NCBI GenBank assembly: GCA_023525975.1
Contig: CM042029.1
Span: 83,682,849 to 83,746,848, forward strand
Origin: Smallanthus sonchifolius
Taxonomy: Eukaryota; Streptophyta; Magnoliopsida; Asterales; Asteraceae
Reading direction: 5' to 3'
DNA length: 64,000 nucleotides
Shown: positions 1-13,751 of the stretch, piece by piece
How positions within the stretch are numbered: position 1 is the stretch's first letter
Layout: each line of letters starts with the position of its first letter
Position numbers and translations under genes: made by a program
The notes under the pieces: generated by a model
What the model saw: only the letters and a program-made list of their open reading frames with translations
The model's database searches: none
What the model was told of the DNA's origin: nothing

Positions 1-1854
1 CACACAAGTTTAATACATGGAAATTTGGGAAAAATACTTATGAGTATTGAAAAATTCTTGAAATTGGACAGTGATAGTTATATGATGAACTAAGACTCTT
101 GTCAAAATTTTATGAAAAGTGGAGTTTTTAAGTATACGTTTTGTATTTATAAAGTTTAAACGGACGATTTATGGTTTGTATACTTCTGGATAAAATCAGG
201 ACTTGAAACTTGGTATGGGATCTTATATTGACTTAAAACTAATATGGTAGAAATTTGGTAAAGTTTTGATGTGTTTATCTATTTTTCCCGAATTTGTAAA
301 ATTCTAACAATATTAAATTCATATTAAATAATCTGGATATTAAAAAAATATGAAAATTTGTCAGAAATTTTTATTTATATACATGATCAATTTGTATAAA
401 TTTTAAGCAGTAAATTTATGTCTAAGTATGGTTTTGGAATTATGGTCCATTTAAATTTTATAAAAAGTTATTAATTTTGGAAAATTTTTATATAAAATTA
501 ATTTTATAAAAATTATAAGGGATTTTGGGCAGAAGTATAACCCCATTTAAAACATAAAATTTGACTTTTAAATTGGGTGCTAATATCACACTAAAACCCT
601 AATTTCGGATGAATCAGATTTTTAAACCGTAAACCGGACTTTACGCGCGTAACCGCGTTTTTGGTCAAACGAAACTGTGACTTGAGATTTTATCATATAT
701 GACATTATAACTACTGATATTAATTAATAAAATCTAAAACTTAAGGTTTCAAAGTCACGAATTTATATAAAGGCTCGTTTTACAACTTTTGAGCGATTCG
801 TACGTGTGTGCACGGGTTTTGGGTATGCAATCGACTACATAGCCACTTTTGAGTAGTAGACTCAGTTTTATACTTTAGGCGTCCTAAATGCTATTTTTTT
901 ATGTCTACTTGGTTAGTAGGACTCGGTTATGACACCTGTTTTTGCGGTTCTTTCGGATTTAGCCGTACCTTGGTAGCACTGAGTTGCTAGCCACACTTTG
1001 CTTGCATTTGGCTGCTGGCCTTTGATAGAATTTGGATGTTAACCGTACTTTGCTGTTTTTGTTGACTATGTCACACTTATCACCGACGTTGTTCAGGTGA
1101 GTTTCGCGGCCCCCTTTTTACTTACTGTTTTACTATTTTTTGGGGAAAGCTGTTTCATTTTTTTTTGTCACATGTTACATGATACATTGATTACATGAGT
1201 TATTTTTTTTATAATGCCTTAAAGTCCCCAAATTTTTAGGCAATCAATTAGCTGAGCGTAGCCGTTGGGAATTTTGAGTAGTACTACTTGGGTTGACACC
1301 CCCGCTCATGGTTTGGTCGCGCCAACCAGACTTGTAGGGTCACTTGGGCGCAAAGTTAGCCAATTTTTTTTAGGCGGTTGTTTGCATTAGACTTCCGTAT
1401 GGGGTACTTTATTTTTTTGTCGAGGCTTTGATTGCGGCTCATGGTAATATGTTGTCTAATACATGTGTACTCGATCAATGGATTTTTGATCACTTTAGAT
1501 TTTTATCCGAAACTTTTTATAGAGTCGTAAAACCTGCGAACTCACCAACTGTTTATATAGTTGACCCGTTTTCGAAACATGCTTTCAGGTAAACAGAATT
1601 GAAGAAAAGATTTTTATGAGGACTCGCTTTTGGATTAGAACTATTGTTTCTAGTTATGATAATATACTTTGGTTGTAGTCAGGCATTGAGACACTTTGTA
1701 CTGTTTTAGAGATTTTTCTTGTATTTGTACTTTCGTTAGAAACATGTAGTATGGTTCAATGTAATGCACAATTTTCCTTCAAGTTTCTCTTGTACTTGTG
1801 TTTAATGCGATATACCGGTTACATCCCATACTTCCGCCTTGTTGGGGTGTGACA
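1..1854 (+). repeat. 5' LTR (3' part only)
   Basis: It matches the last 1853 bases of the LTR at 7143-10504 and ends in TGTGACA. About 1.5 kb of its start lies left of the window. It includes the block at 1537-1592 (CTCACCAAC ... GTTGAC ... CATGCTTTCAGG) that recurs in other LTRs here. Confidence 0.92.
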
Positions 1855-1858
1855 GACT

Positions 1859-1870
1859 TGGTATCAGAGC
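1859..1870 (+). other. Primer-binding site, initiator Met-tRNA type
   Basis: TGGTATCAGAGC lies four bases after the LTR end. This is the usual complement to the 3' end of plant initiator methionine tRNA, and it sets the element's orientation. Confidence 0.88.
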
Positions 1871-4800
1871 ACTGGTTATAGAGAATTAGGTTTACTCGAG
1901 ACTAGACCTAGACTATAACTCTAAGTTTTTTTGCATTGAACCGTAGGAATTATTTGTGCATTGCATACTACCTCTTGCTTATCTACGACACATTGCTTCA
2001 TCATAATCATGTCGTCGTCACAGCACTACGCGTACTCTTTGATGATTCCGGTTACATTTGCGGTAATCTATATCCACATTTATCTGTTTTGGTGTTACCT
2101 CGAGCTGTAGTTGTACCTACATCGCACCTGCATCTACTCCAGTTCTGGAGTCGACTTTCTTATTTAACATCTATTGTTTTCACTTTGTGCGGTATATACT
2201 TGCTTTGGTGATCTGCTGGATTGGATGGCTAGAACTTTCGCCATGAGATATGGCAGCCATAATTGCTCGATCTAAAGGGAACCCTAGGTGGAGAAGCAGG
2301 ACTAAACGGGAGAGAACTCTACGGGTCAGGAGACCCATAAACTTTTTTGTTTGTTTGTTTTGTTGGATCATTGGATCCACGTATATGTACAAATTTGTAG
2401 CATGACTGCTCGACACTGATTTGAAGATCTCTGCCCTATTATTAGTGTCTGACTTCTACCACACAGTTTTTCTTTTATTAGAGGACGTCAGTTGTGACCC
2501 TCTACCATTACTTCCATCCAGCAACAGCCTTAGTCTGCAGATCCATGAGTATTGGTACAAATAATTAAAAGTGATCAGATAGAACATCCACACTTTTACG
2601 CGAAAGTGCAACACGATGACGTGATCCAATGAACATTCCAGTTTCTTTTTTTTAGCTGAGAGCTCGAGATAGAGGAAACACTGTAGGGACCATGCAAAGT
2701 AAATTATCATTACGGGTGCACACGTAATCATAATTTGCAGTGCATGAGAACTCTAGTGAGCCTTACTGTCTGAGTTAATGTTCATGATTAATCTATATTT
2801 CTAACCCCGATTCCTAGTCATTCGAATATTGATCGAAACTATCGTCACCTTAGGGTTGAGCCAAAGACATCAAATGATGCGATGGGATACCTCATGTGAC
2901 ATGGGAATTTATATTGTCTCTTTTATCTTTGAATCTTAATGGATCCAAAACTCTTATCAAGATTTCTTTTGCATAAAAATTTAGACCGAGACACTAAAGA
3001 GATCTGTTCTCAGTTGATTTAACCTCGGTATTTGGACCGAATTTGGCAATTATTTGTTAAGTATTGCTTCACATTTGAGATCCAGCTAAAGATTTTCTCA
3101 TTTCAATTTTGTTATATGTTTATCAACGCATGTGACGACTCTCAGTCTAGCGTGAATCAGACCTCGACATTTCCGACTCCCCTAATAGATCTTCATGTAA
3201 CGTTCTCGCAGTTCTGAAGGAACAAGAGAAATTCGAATTTGATCTAATCAACTCCTTACTGAATCTTGAGCAACGAAGATCTTCTCTCATCTATTTTACT
3301 TGATAAATCAGATCCCTTGAGATTTTACTGGCCACGTAAATTCAATATGGACTTTACAACGCTCGACACTTGCAGTAAGTGTACGACTATCATCGGAGGT
3401 CTCGGTATAATCTCGTATTTTATCTTATAATCCAAATGCACTCTAATATCGATGGAGTAACAATATGATGGAGAAATTCCTTAAAGAAATATAAGCTTCT
3501 TTTTCTTAGACAATATAACCTTTCTATACGATCGTTCGTATAAATCCTCATTTCGGTGTTTGTCATTCTCAGTATACTCCTGATAAATATTCTTAATAAT
3601 TCAGTCTAACACCTACTTGTAATTTCCATTGCAAGTGCTCTGCACTCACTATGGTAATTTGGTACACTCAATCCCCGATTCTCTTAACTGCGACGCTCAT
3701 ATTGTGGAACCTAACTTGAGAAACTTGTTACTTAGGAGGAGTCATCTTTACAACGTTCATTGTCGTGTTTATTTCTATTATCTGTATTCTTACTATGATC
3801 ACTGAGCGGCTTGTGCTCAGGTTTCTTTTAGTTGGATTTACAAAAACTTTTTATTTTGGGATAGCTATGGCTTAGTATGAAACTAATGCCCTTTTTTTGT
3901 GAACATTGCTACATATGTTTTGCAAATCTTGATTTCTCCTGGCGCTTCGATGTCTTATTGAAATCCATTTTGATGGAGAAAATGAAACTTTATGTTGGAA
4001 TGATTCTTTGTGTACCAAAAATTATATTAGTAATCATTCAAAGTTCATTTATGGTGATTATCGCTATTTGTTACTCTACGTATATTGTCCTTATAGATCC
4101 GAATAGGATAGTCTCATATCCTTTTTGTACTTGTTCTCTCTCAAATGTCATTTTGTTGATTGATTTTTTGATTTCCAACTAGGTATAGACGTATACGTAT
4201 CCCTTATTCTCAGCCTCGTGTAATTAGAAAGTCTTAGAGCAACTACTGTTTAGAAACGACTTCTTAACACGTGCTCTAGGGAATATGAATCTATGACATT
4301 AAACATTCATTCCATCAAATTTATGGCTTAAACTCTTATGCAAAGGATTTTAAGGCTATAACCAGTATGGGTGAAATACGAAACGGTAAGTCATAATGGT
4401 ACCGTTCGAAAGCTAAGAAAGTTGCAGGCATACTGTACTACCAGTTATTGGCAGATAATCTATTTGACCCCCTTCAACGCGAGATCTAAGGACAAACTCT
4501 GAAATCTTATGGTCCATTTTCACCGACTTTAATGGAAATCGAGGACCTAAGTTGAAATTTGAAAACCTTATCATTTGAAATATGTGTCCTTAAATCATAG
4601 GAGGCAAATTTTGAATTTATTTCTATGTTCTACAATTCTTAACCAATTAAAGTTGTACGCTACCACGAAGAGGAACAAGGGACGAATCATAGTTTACTCT
4701 GCTCTCTTGAACATCCGCTTGGGATTGCATTATCTTTAAGGGATCTATGAGCATGACGTCCTCACATTTGGCAAATTCCTGAAGATTACTTGATCCTCTC

Positions 4801-5859
4801 CTATTTTTTTTTTGACGTCTACTTTATGAGAATCAAACCCCAGGCTAAATTGACAATGATATTATATCAAAGTCTACCCATTTTGTGGGTTATCAAGCTC
4901 ATAATCATTTTCGAGGGACACAATTTTTATAAGATTATTTCCACAATGTGACTGTCTATTTCCTCATCTAGCTGAATAGCGGATTACTTCCGAATCATTT
5001 CAATACACATAAAAAAAGATGCAGACGTCTAATGTTATCCTATCAAATTTGGCCGCTCGATGTGAAGAGTAGACCATATTTTGATATGGACTTCTTGTTA
5101 AAATTTCAGAATTCCATTTCTGACCGTTAACCAAATTCGATTTCTGGTGTTAGTCAATTCAATGTCCAAATATTGAACTTGCACCTAGTCTTTTAACTAA
5201 TCTACTTGATTAGATCGTCCTAGATCTTTAGTCACTTTCTATATATAGATCTTGTGGAGATTTGATTTTTAGTATAACTCATTGCTAACCTTGGGCAATA
5301 TGTATACGATCCTTTAGTTAAAAATCATCAAACACGGTTATATTATATCGAGACTAACACGCGAGTTAGTACCGAATCCTAATGCTTTGTGGTGAGGTTA
5401 CATAGCACCGGGTCATCGCTGACATCTATTTTATGATGATGACTCATTTGCTATAACACTTCATAGGATTGAGTAAATTTGACTCTTTGCAAATTTATCT
5501 CGACAGAATCCTAGTATAACTTCTATGTTTGTTAAGCTTCGGTTTAACGACTTGAGTTTGGTACAATCATATTGGTACTCATTATATACTTGCTTTGTAA
5601 ACCTTTAAGCTCGGATTACTCGTTATTAATTCACTCTCTAATAACTAACCATCACTCTTCAATTCTAGTACAAGAAGTGTGAATCTCGTCCTTTTGTTAT
5701 GGTGATTTTCAAAATTTCTTTGTATCTACTTATACGGTTATGTTGTATACACACCAACCATGTTGTGTCGCCTTATAACGCAACAACGTACTGACCATTA
5801 TGAGTAATTACTATTACTAACAATAAGTACATACAACAACCTGAGATTCCACAAAGGGA
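1871..5859 (+). other. Decayed internal region of the element, no coding capacity
   Basis: This stretch should carry gag, protease and reverse transcriptase but no frame stays open beyond about 100 codons. I could not recognise protease or reverse-transcriptase motifs by eye. The short ORFs in it (for example 1936-2211 and 3877-4182) look like chance. Confidence 0.7.
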
Positions 5860-6560
5860 TGTGGGAACAAATTTCAATAGATTTCATTACTAGGCCTGCC
5901 TAGAACATTGGGAGACTATGATTCATTTTGGGACATTGTTAATCAATTAACGAGCTCTGCACATTTTCTACTTATCCGAGAGGAGTTCTAGATAGAAAAG
6001 CTAGCTCGACTGTATAGTAGTGAAATTGTAACAAGCATGGAGTGCCTGTTTCCTTTATCTTCGATACGGATAGTCGTTTTACGTCCCATTTCTGGAAAAC
6101 AATACAGAAAGCTTTGAGAACGCGCTTAGATATGAGCACCACTTACTATCCTCAAACCGACGGTCTAAGTGATCGAACTATTCATGCCTTGGAGGATATG
6201 CTAAGGGCTTGTGTGATACAATTTGGTGGTAATTTGGATACTCTTTTACCTTTAGTCAAATTTCCTTACTCTAACAGTTATCACACTAGCATTAAATGAG
6301 CGCCATTAGAAGCTCTGTTTTGACACAAAGGTTGATCACCATTTTGTTGTGTTGAGGTTGGTAATAATCATTTGATTGGTCTTGTTGTTTACAAACTGAA
6401 ACTACCTTAGGAGCTTAATGGTATATACGATGCTTATCGTATATCGAGTCTCAAAAGGTGTTTAGCCAACAAATCCGTAATTATACCACCTAAGGAAGTT
6501 CGTATTGACGAAAAGTTTCATTTTAACGAGGTGTTATCTATCTGTATTCTAAGTATATGA
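5860..6560 (+). pseudogene. Integrase remnant of Ty3/gypsy pol
   Basis: The nucleotide sequence follows, in order, the integrase core and C-terminal region found intact on the minus strand at 10505-11500. A frame at 6042-6299 reads FTSHFWKTIQKALRTRLDMS and later TIHALEDMLRACVIQFG, matching FTSHFWKSLQKALGTRLDMS and TIQTLEDMLRACVIDFG there. Before and after it the match continues only with frame changes and stops. About 300 bases between the core and the C-terminal part appear to be missing around 6380. It cannot make a working integrase. Confidence 0.8.
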
Positions 6561-7129
6561 TATGATCATCCTTCATAACCTATAGTATTTGTTATCGCTG
6601 TGATACATTTTTTTTATTCCAATGAGTCGTGGTGATTCTACACACTCTTTAGATCTTAATAGCACCTCTCATACTATAATTTTATGGTTACTATTTATAA
6701 TAGTATTCTTTAATGGCACCAAGCCGAATGATACTTTTCCTTGCTGATAAAAGGATACTGAATCACCGGGATTTTCTATCATAATATCATTCTGGATTTG
6801 TACCAATTTTGTATACTTGTGTATATCAATCCTATGACGGATATCTTAATATTCTGAATAACACCAGTAGTGTACCGTTTGACTGATTCAGTAAATCAAT
6901 GATCTATAGATTCTTTGGAATTCGAAGGATCTTTCTCTCATGATTATTCAATTTTCTTTTGAGCCTTTCTAAGTGTAACCTACTCTCTATGATTTTTAGA
7001 TCTCGATTTGTCAAATCTCCCTACTGTATCTAAGAAACTAGATTTCCCTTGATGATCTTACATGAATCAAGTTACGAAAAAGAACTTGTCAACTATTAAA
7101 CCAGTTGAATTTCGGGACGAAATTCTGTT

Positions 7130-7142
7130 AACTGGGGGAGAA
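7130..7142 (+). other. Polypurine tract
   Basis: AACTGGGGGAGAA lies directly before the 3' LTR start TGTGACAACC. It is the expected plus-strand priming site. Confidence 0.75.
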
Positions 7143-10100
7143 TGTGACAACCGTGACTTTTACGGTCAACACCCGTGTTCGACGAGTTCGTATAATAATA
7201 ATAATAGTATTATTATTATGTGAAATATACTTTCAAACGAAAGGAACTCGTTAGTGAACAAAAAATAATAGCAAGATTTATTTGGGTGTTATAATGTTAA
7301 AAATTTGATCAAGTTCTAGTTTATACGCGTTAACACCCGATTCGAACGGTTTCGTAAATTTTAATTTAAATCCGAAAGGATATATATTTACGAGACGCAA
7401 GGACTCGAGGGAAAATAATAAATTATAATAAGTTATTTTTGGATAAAATAACGCCTCCATTTTTTTTTATCGGGTTCGTTTAAGCGAGAAACCGGCACGC
7501 GATCGGAGACCACGAGGTATATAAATACCCCACTACTCTCTTTTTCTCTCATTTGATTAATTCTTTGAGAAAAGTTAGAGAGAGAGAGGAGAGGGCTGGA
7601 GAGAATTCAGGTGGTGGTGGTGGTGGTCCGGTGGCGGTCCGGTGGCGGCCGACGGCGGTCTGCGGTGGTCCGGCGGTGGCTGAAGGTGGTCGGAGATGCC
7701 GTTATTCACCCGGAACCATTTCTCGACGCTACGAACGCAATGGTAAGCTCAGATTTCTCTAAATCCTTGCTTAAATTCGTTAAAAAGAGTTTTTAAATTT
7801 TGTCCAGAAAGTTTTATGCATGCGCAGTCTTAAAGATCGGACGATCCCCGGAAATCCGACCGTTAGAAATACATGAATTTTGGATATGATCTTTTCAACA
7901 CATAGACGCAAAACCCTACCGGAGGAATTTTTGATCAGAGATTTCTAGGTATGCTTTTCATACCCTCGAATGTGACTGATCGGATTTTCGGATTTGAAAA
8001 ACTGGGTCACATAGAATCGTCGATCCCTGGAGATCCGACCGTTGGATCGTGACGATTTTTGGACAGTAGTTTCTTGGCATAAATATGAATGTTTTCACCG
8101 TAGGAAATTCCGATCAGATGTTGGGAAGTATATTTTTGAATACGAACAGATTGTAACAGTTTCTAGGATCGAAAACAGGAAATTGATCGGGTTGCATGGC
8201 CATCGAAACGGCATTGCATGTCAATTTTGAGCATGTGGGAATGCTCGGGAGATAAAAACGATCCTAATGGTGTTTTTGGTTCGTATTTCATGTGATACGG
8301 GAGGTTCCGCGTACGCGAACCATTTATACGGAAGGTATAAACTTTACCCGTTAAGCTTTGATTTTATGTTAGAATAATTTTATAAGTCATTGTTTGAGAA
8401 TTGAACCCGAAAATATTTAGTATTGAGATATTTGGTATTTTAAGTGGTTATTAGGTTATACACCAAACCCTGTTTCACGTGAAACAAATAATGAAACTAA
8501 TATATTTATTTTTATACGACAATTGTTTTGATGAATTTTAAAAAAATGTTGATCTAGCACCCAAAAGTGGTTTTAATCAGTAGAATATGTTTTAAAATGA
8601 GTATCTGGTAAATTTGGTTATCTAACTCCTTATAGATTATTTATTAAAATTCACACAAGTTTAATACATGGAAATTTGGGAAAAATACTTATGAGTATTG
8701 AAAAATTCTTGAAATTGGACAGTGATAGTTATATGATGAACTAAGACTCCTGTCAAAATTTTATGAAAATTGGAGTTTTTAAGTATACGTTTAGTATTTA
8801 TAAAGTTTAAATGGACGATTTATGGTTTGTATACTTCTGGATAAAATCAGGACTTGAAACTTGGTATGGGATCTTATATTGACTTAAAACTAATATGGTA
8901 GAAATTTGGTAAAGTTTTAATGTGTTTATCTATTTTTCCCGAATTTGTAAAATTCTAACAATATTAAATTCATATTAAATAATCTGGATATTAAAAAAAT
9001 ATGAAAATTTGTCAAAAATTTTTATTTATATACATGATCAATTTGTATAAATTTTAAGCAGTAAATTTATTTCTAAGTATGGTTTTGGAATTATGGTCCA
9101 TTTAAATTTTATAAAAAGTTATTAATTTTGGAAAATTTTTATATAAAATTAATTTTATAAAAATTATAAGGGATTTTGGGCAGAAGTATAACCCCATTTA
9201 AAACATAAAATTTGACTTTTAAATTGGGTGCTAATATCACACTAAAACCCTAATTTCGGATGAATCAGATTTTTAAACCGTAAACCGGACTTTACGCGCG
9301 TAACCGCGTTTTTGGTCAAACGAAACTGTGACTTGAGATTTTATCATATATGACATTATAAATACTGATATTAATTAATAAAATCTAAAACTTAAGGTTT
9401 CAAAGTCACGAATTTATATAAAGGCTCGTTTTACAACTTTTGAGCGATTCGTACGTGTGTGCACGGGTTTTGGGTATGCAATCGACTACATAGCCACTTT
9501 TGAGTAGTAGACTCAGTTTTATACTTTAGGCGTCCTAAATGCTATTTTTTTATGTCTACTTGGTTAGTAGGACTCGGTTAGGACACCTGTTTTTGCGGTT
9601 CTTTCGGATTTAGCCGTACCTTGGTAGCACTGAGTTGCTAGCCACACTTTGCTTGCATTTGGCTGCTGGCCTTTGATAGAATTTGGATGTTAACCGTACT
9701 TTGCTGTTTTTGTTGACTATGTCACACTTATCACCGACGTTGTTCAGGTGAGTTTCGCGGCCCCCTTTTTACTTACTGTTTTACTATTTTTTGGGGAAAG
9801 CTGTTTCATTTTTTTTTGTCACATGTTACATGATACATTGATTACATGAGTTATTTTTTTTATAATGCCTTAAAGTCCCCAAATTTTTAGGCAATCAATT
9901 AGCTGAGCGTAGCCGTTGGGAATTTTGAGTAGTACTACTTGGGTTGACACCCCCGCTCATGGTTTGGTCGCGCCAACCAGACTTGTAGGGTCACTTGGGC
10001 GCAAAGTTAGCCAATTTTTTTAGGCGGTTGTTTGCATTAGACTTCCGTATGGGGTACTTTATTTTTTTGTCGAGGCTTTCATTGCGGCTCATTGTAATAT

Positions 10101-10504
10101 GTTGTCTAATACATGTGTACTCGATCAATGGATTTTTGATCACTTTGGATTTTTATCCGAAACATTTTATAGAGTCGTAAAACCTGCGAACTCACCAACT
10201 ATTTATATAGTTGACCCGTTTTCGAAACATGCTTTCAGGTAAACAGAATTGAAGAAGAGATTTTTATGAGGACTCGCTTTTGGATTAGAACTATTGTTTC
10301 TAGTTATGATAATATACTTTGGTTGTAGTCAGGCATTGAGACACTTTGTACTGTTTTAGAGATTTTTCTTGTATTTGTACTTTCGTTGGAAACATGTAGT
10401 ATGGTTCAATGTAATACACAATTTTCCTTCAAGTTTCTCTTGTACTTGTGTTCAATGCGATATACCGGTTACATCCCATACTTCCGCCTTGTTGGGGTGT
10501 GACA
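7143..10504 (+). repeat. 3' LTR, 3.36 kb
   Basis: It starts TGTGACA after the polypurine tract and ends TGTGACA before the integrase codons of the host element. A TATA box lies at 7518-7527, and a GC-rich run of GGTGGTGG and GGTGGCGG motifs follows at 7610-7690, probably in the transcribed leader. The length is at the high end for plant Ty3/gypsy LTRs. No ORF of note lies in it. Confidence 0.92.
7518..7527 (+). promoter_or_regulatory. TATA box of the 3' LTR
   Basis: TATATAAATA is followed by a CT-rich stretch and an AGAGAGAG run. Transcription would be expected to start near 7550. Confidence 0.65.
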
Positions 10505-10510
10505 GTTCAT

Positions 10511-13500
10511 CAATTTCCAACTCCTCGAGTGGAACTACAAGTGTCTCATCTGATAGGCACTTCTTTAGGTTTGAGACATGAAAGACATTATGCACTCCAT
10601 TGAGTGTATCCGGTAGGTTCAGTTGGTATGCTACTGGACCGATCCTTTTCTCTATCTCGAATGGTCCAACGTAACGCGGGTTTAACTTTCCTCGTTTTCC
10701 AAAACGAATCACACCTTTCCACGGTGAGACCTTTAATAATACTTTGTTGCCCACTTGGAATTCTAGCGGGTTTCTGCGCTTGTCTGCATAACTCTTTTGA
10801 TGGTCACGAGCTGCCGCCATACGGTTTCGGATTTGCACGATTTTCTCTGAGGTTTCATGCACAAGTTCCGGACCCGTAAGTTGGCTATCTCCAACTTCAG
10901 CCCAACAAAGTGGTGATCGACACTTTCTCCTGTACAAAGCTTCTAACGGTGCTGCTTTGATGCTAGTATGATAGTTGTTATTGTAAGAGAACTCCATTAA
11001 AGGCAAGTGAGTCTCCCAACTGTTTCCGAAATCGATCACACAAGCCCGTAGCATGTCTTCTAGGGTTTGTATGGTACGTTCACTCTGGCCATCTGCTTGA
11101 GGATGGTACGCTGTGCTCATATCCAGACGCGTGCCTAGAGCTTTCTGTAATGATTTCCAAAAATGTGAGGTGAATCGGGCGTCTCTATCGGAAATGATGG
11201 AGATTAGCACTCCATGTCGGGATACTACTTCTTTAAGATAGAGGCGAGTTAACTTTTCCATTTTGTCGGTCTCTTTGATAGCAAGGAAATGAGCGGATTT
11301 GGTTAGGCGATCCACTATCACCCAGATTGTGTCACATCCAGTAGGGGTTCAGGGTAATTTGGTTATGAAATCCATGGAAATCTGCACCCATTTCCACATC
11401 GGGATTTCCGGTTGTTGAAGTAATCCAGATGGCTTTTGGTACTCCACCTTGACCTTGGAACAAGTCAGGCACTTGCTCACGTAGGTGGCTATGTCGGCTT
11501 TCATGTTCGGCCACCAATACAAAACCTTGAGATCGTGATACATCTTGTCGGATCTCGGATGGATAGAGTATCGGGATTTGTGAGCTTCATCCATGACTAG
11601 ATCTCTTAGGTTTCCATATACTGGTATCCATATTCGTTCCGTGAAGTAGCGAATACCATCTGCTTTAATCTCAAGTTGTTTCTCCATACCACGAGTGGAT
11701 TATAATGATAAGTTCTCCTCTTTTAAGGCTTCGAGTTGGGCATTGCGGATTTGTTCGGGTAATCCTGTATGAATAGTGAGTTGTAATGCTCTAACTCGTC
11801 GGGGTTTGGTTTCTTTTCTGCTTATGGCATCAGCTACCACATTAGCTTTGCCCGGATGGTACTTGATTGCACAATCATAATCGTTTAGTAACTAGATCCA
11901 ACGACGTTGACGCATGTTCTACTCCTTTTGCTGAAAAATATGTTGAAGACTCTTGTGATCGGTGTAGATGGTGCACTTGGTACCGTACAAGTAATGTCTC
12001 CATTTCTTGAGTGCAAACACCACGGCTCCTAACTCCAAATCGTGAGTCGTGTAGTTCTTTTCGTGGATTTTTAAGTGTCGAGAAGCGTATGCGATAACCT
12101 TGTCGTGTTGCATCAACACACAACCGAGACCTTGGATGGAGGCATCGCAATACACCACGAAGTCATCCGTTCCCTCCGGTAGAGATAGGATGGGTGCGCT
12201 ACATAGTTTCTGCTTCAGTAGGTGGAATGTTGATTCTTGAGTCTCGCCCCAATTATAGGGTTTATCTTTTTGGGTTAAGGCGGTGAGAGGTTGGGCAATC
12301 TTTGAGAATCCCTCGATAAAACGACGGTAGTATTCGGCCAATCCTAGAAATTGCCGAACTTCGGTTGGAGTTGTTGGTGCTGCCCAATTCTTGATAGCTT
12401 CCACTTTGGCTGGATCGACATGTATTCCTTTCTCATTGATCACATGTCCTAGAAATTGAACCTCGCGAATCCAAAAATCACATTTGGAAAACTTAGCGTA
12501 TAGCTGCTCCTGTTTCAGTAGCTCAAGGATCAAACGTAGATGCTCCTCATGCTCTTCCCGACTCTTAGAGTATATGAGGATATCGTCAATAAAAACAATG
12601 ACGAACTGGTCCAGGTAAGGTTTACACACACGGTTCATGAGGTCCATGAACACCGCGGGTGCGTTGGTTAATCCAAATGGCATGACCAAAAACTCGAAAT
12701 GGCCGTACCGGGTTCTGAATGCAGTCTTGGATATATCTTCATCTCGAACTCTCAGCTGATGATATCCAGATCTTAAGTCGATTTTCGAGTAGAAACTTGA
12801 CCCTTGAAGTTGGTCGAATAAATCGTCAATGCGGGGTAGTGGGTAGCGGTTCTTGATTGTTACCTTGTTTAACTCTCTGTAATCAATGCACATATGGAAA
12901 GTTCCATATTTCTTTTTGACAAATAGGACTGGAGCTCCCCATGGCGATGAGCTCGGTCGGATGAAACCTTTATCCAACAACTCTTGCAGTTGTGTAGATA
13001 GCTCTTGCAACTCACTTGGTGCTAGTCTATAAGGTGCTCGAGCAATAGGCGCTGCTCCGGGTGTTAGGTCAATCTGAAATTCGACCTGACGATGAGGTGG
13101 AAGGCCAGATAAGTCTTTAGGAAATACTTCTAGGAATTCGCGAACGATAGGGATATATTCTAACTTACGCAGACACTTCTGAGCCTTCATGAAAGATATG
13201 ATGCCCATGACTGTACCACTTCTTTCGCCCTGAACGGATAGTATCTCTCCACTAGGAAGGGGTATACGAACGATCTTCTCACTACAGATGATCTCAGCTT
13301 GGTTTTTAGACAACCAATCCATGCCCACAATTATGTCAAAACTGCCGAGTGTAACTGGCATGAGATCGATGTCGAGTTTGTGACCAGAAAGTTCTAACTT
13401 ACATCCCTTGAGAATGTGGGTTGCCTCGATTACTTTACCGTCTGCTATCTCTACGGTATAATGGTGTTCTAATAAAGTTGGATTTATTTCTAACTGACTA

Positions 13501-13751
13501 CTAAGTTCTCTATATATAAAACTTCTATCGGCGCCAGTATCAAAAAGTACAGAAGCATAATGATCGTTTAAGAGAAATATACCGTTCACCACGTTCCAAT
13601 CATTCCGAGCTTCTCCCGATCCAATCACAAACGCTCGGCCCTTTGCACCATTTCCGTTGTTATTACCATTTCCACCCTGGTGGTTATTACCATTTCCATT
13701 ACCGCCCTGATGATTGTTGCCATTTCCATTCCTGTTTCCGTTTCTCCTCAA
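10511..13751 (-). pseudogene. Ty3/gypsy pol: protease, reverse transcriptase, RNase H, integrase (broken)
   Basis: One minus-strand frame carries a protease with the active-site motif DTGADRSF, a reverse transcriptase with YRELNKVTIKNRYPLPRIDD, PFGLTNAP and catalytic FIDD, an RNase H with YCDAS and TDHKSL, an integrase zinc region (H..H..CLTC) and an integrase core with MDFITKLP, SDRDARFTSHFW and a downstream glutamate. In-frame stops lie at 11919-11921 (TAG), 11892-11894 (TAG), 11700-11702 (TAA) and 11349-11351 (TGA). The frame never shifts from gag to integrase. The last real codons read LEELEIDE at about 10511; the residues an automatic translation adds after that come from the inserted LTR. 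Confidence 0.92.

Larger units (their letters stand above)
1..10504 (+). mobile_element. Ty3/gypsy LTR retrotransposon, probably non-autonomous, left end cut by window
   Basis: Positions 1-1854 repeat at 8652-10504 with about 18 substitutions and one 1-bp indel by eye, which marks them as the two LTRs of one element. A methionine-tRNA primer site follows the 5' LTR and a purine tract precedes the 3' LTR, so the element is in plus orientation. The 5.3-kb interior has no long ORF; only scattered integrase homology survives. The near-identical LTRs show recent insertion while the interior is old and broken, so it was probably moved by proteins from a relative. Its right end abuts codons of a minus-strand integrase, so it inserted into that element. 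The right-hand TSD should be GTTCA (10505-10509); the left one is outside the window. Confidence 0.9.

Noticed and set aside
3877..4182. 101-codon ORF with hydrophobic stretches
   Set aside because: It lies in the decayed interior of the first gypsy element and does not match gag or pol motifs.
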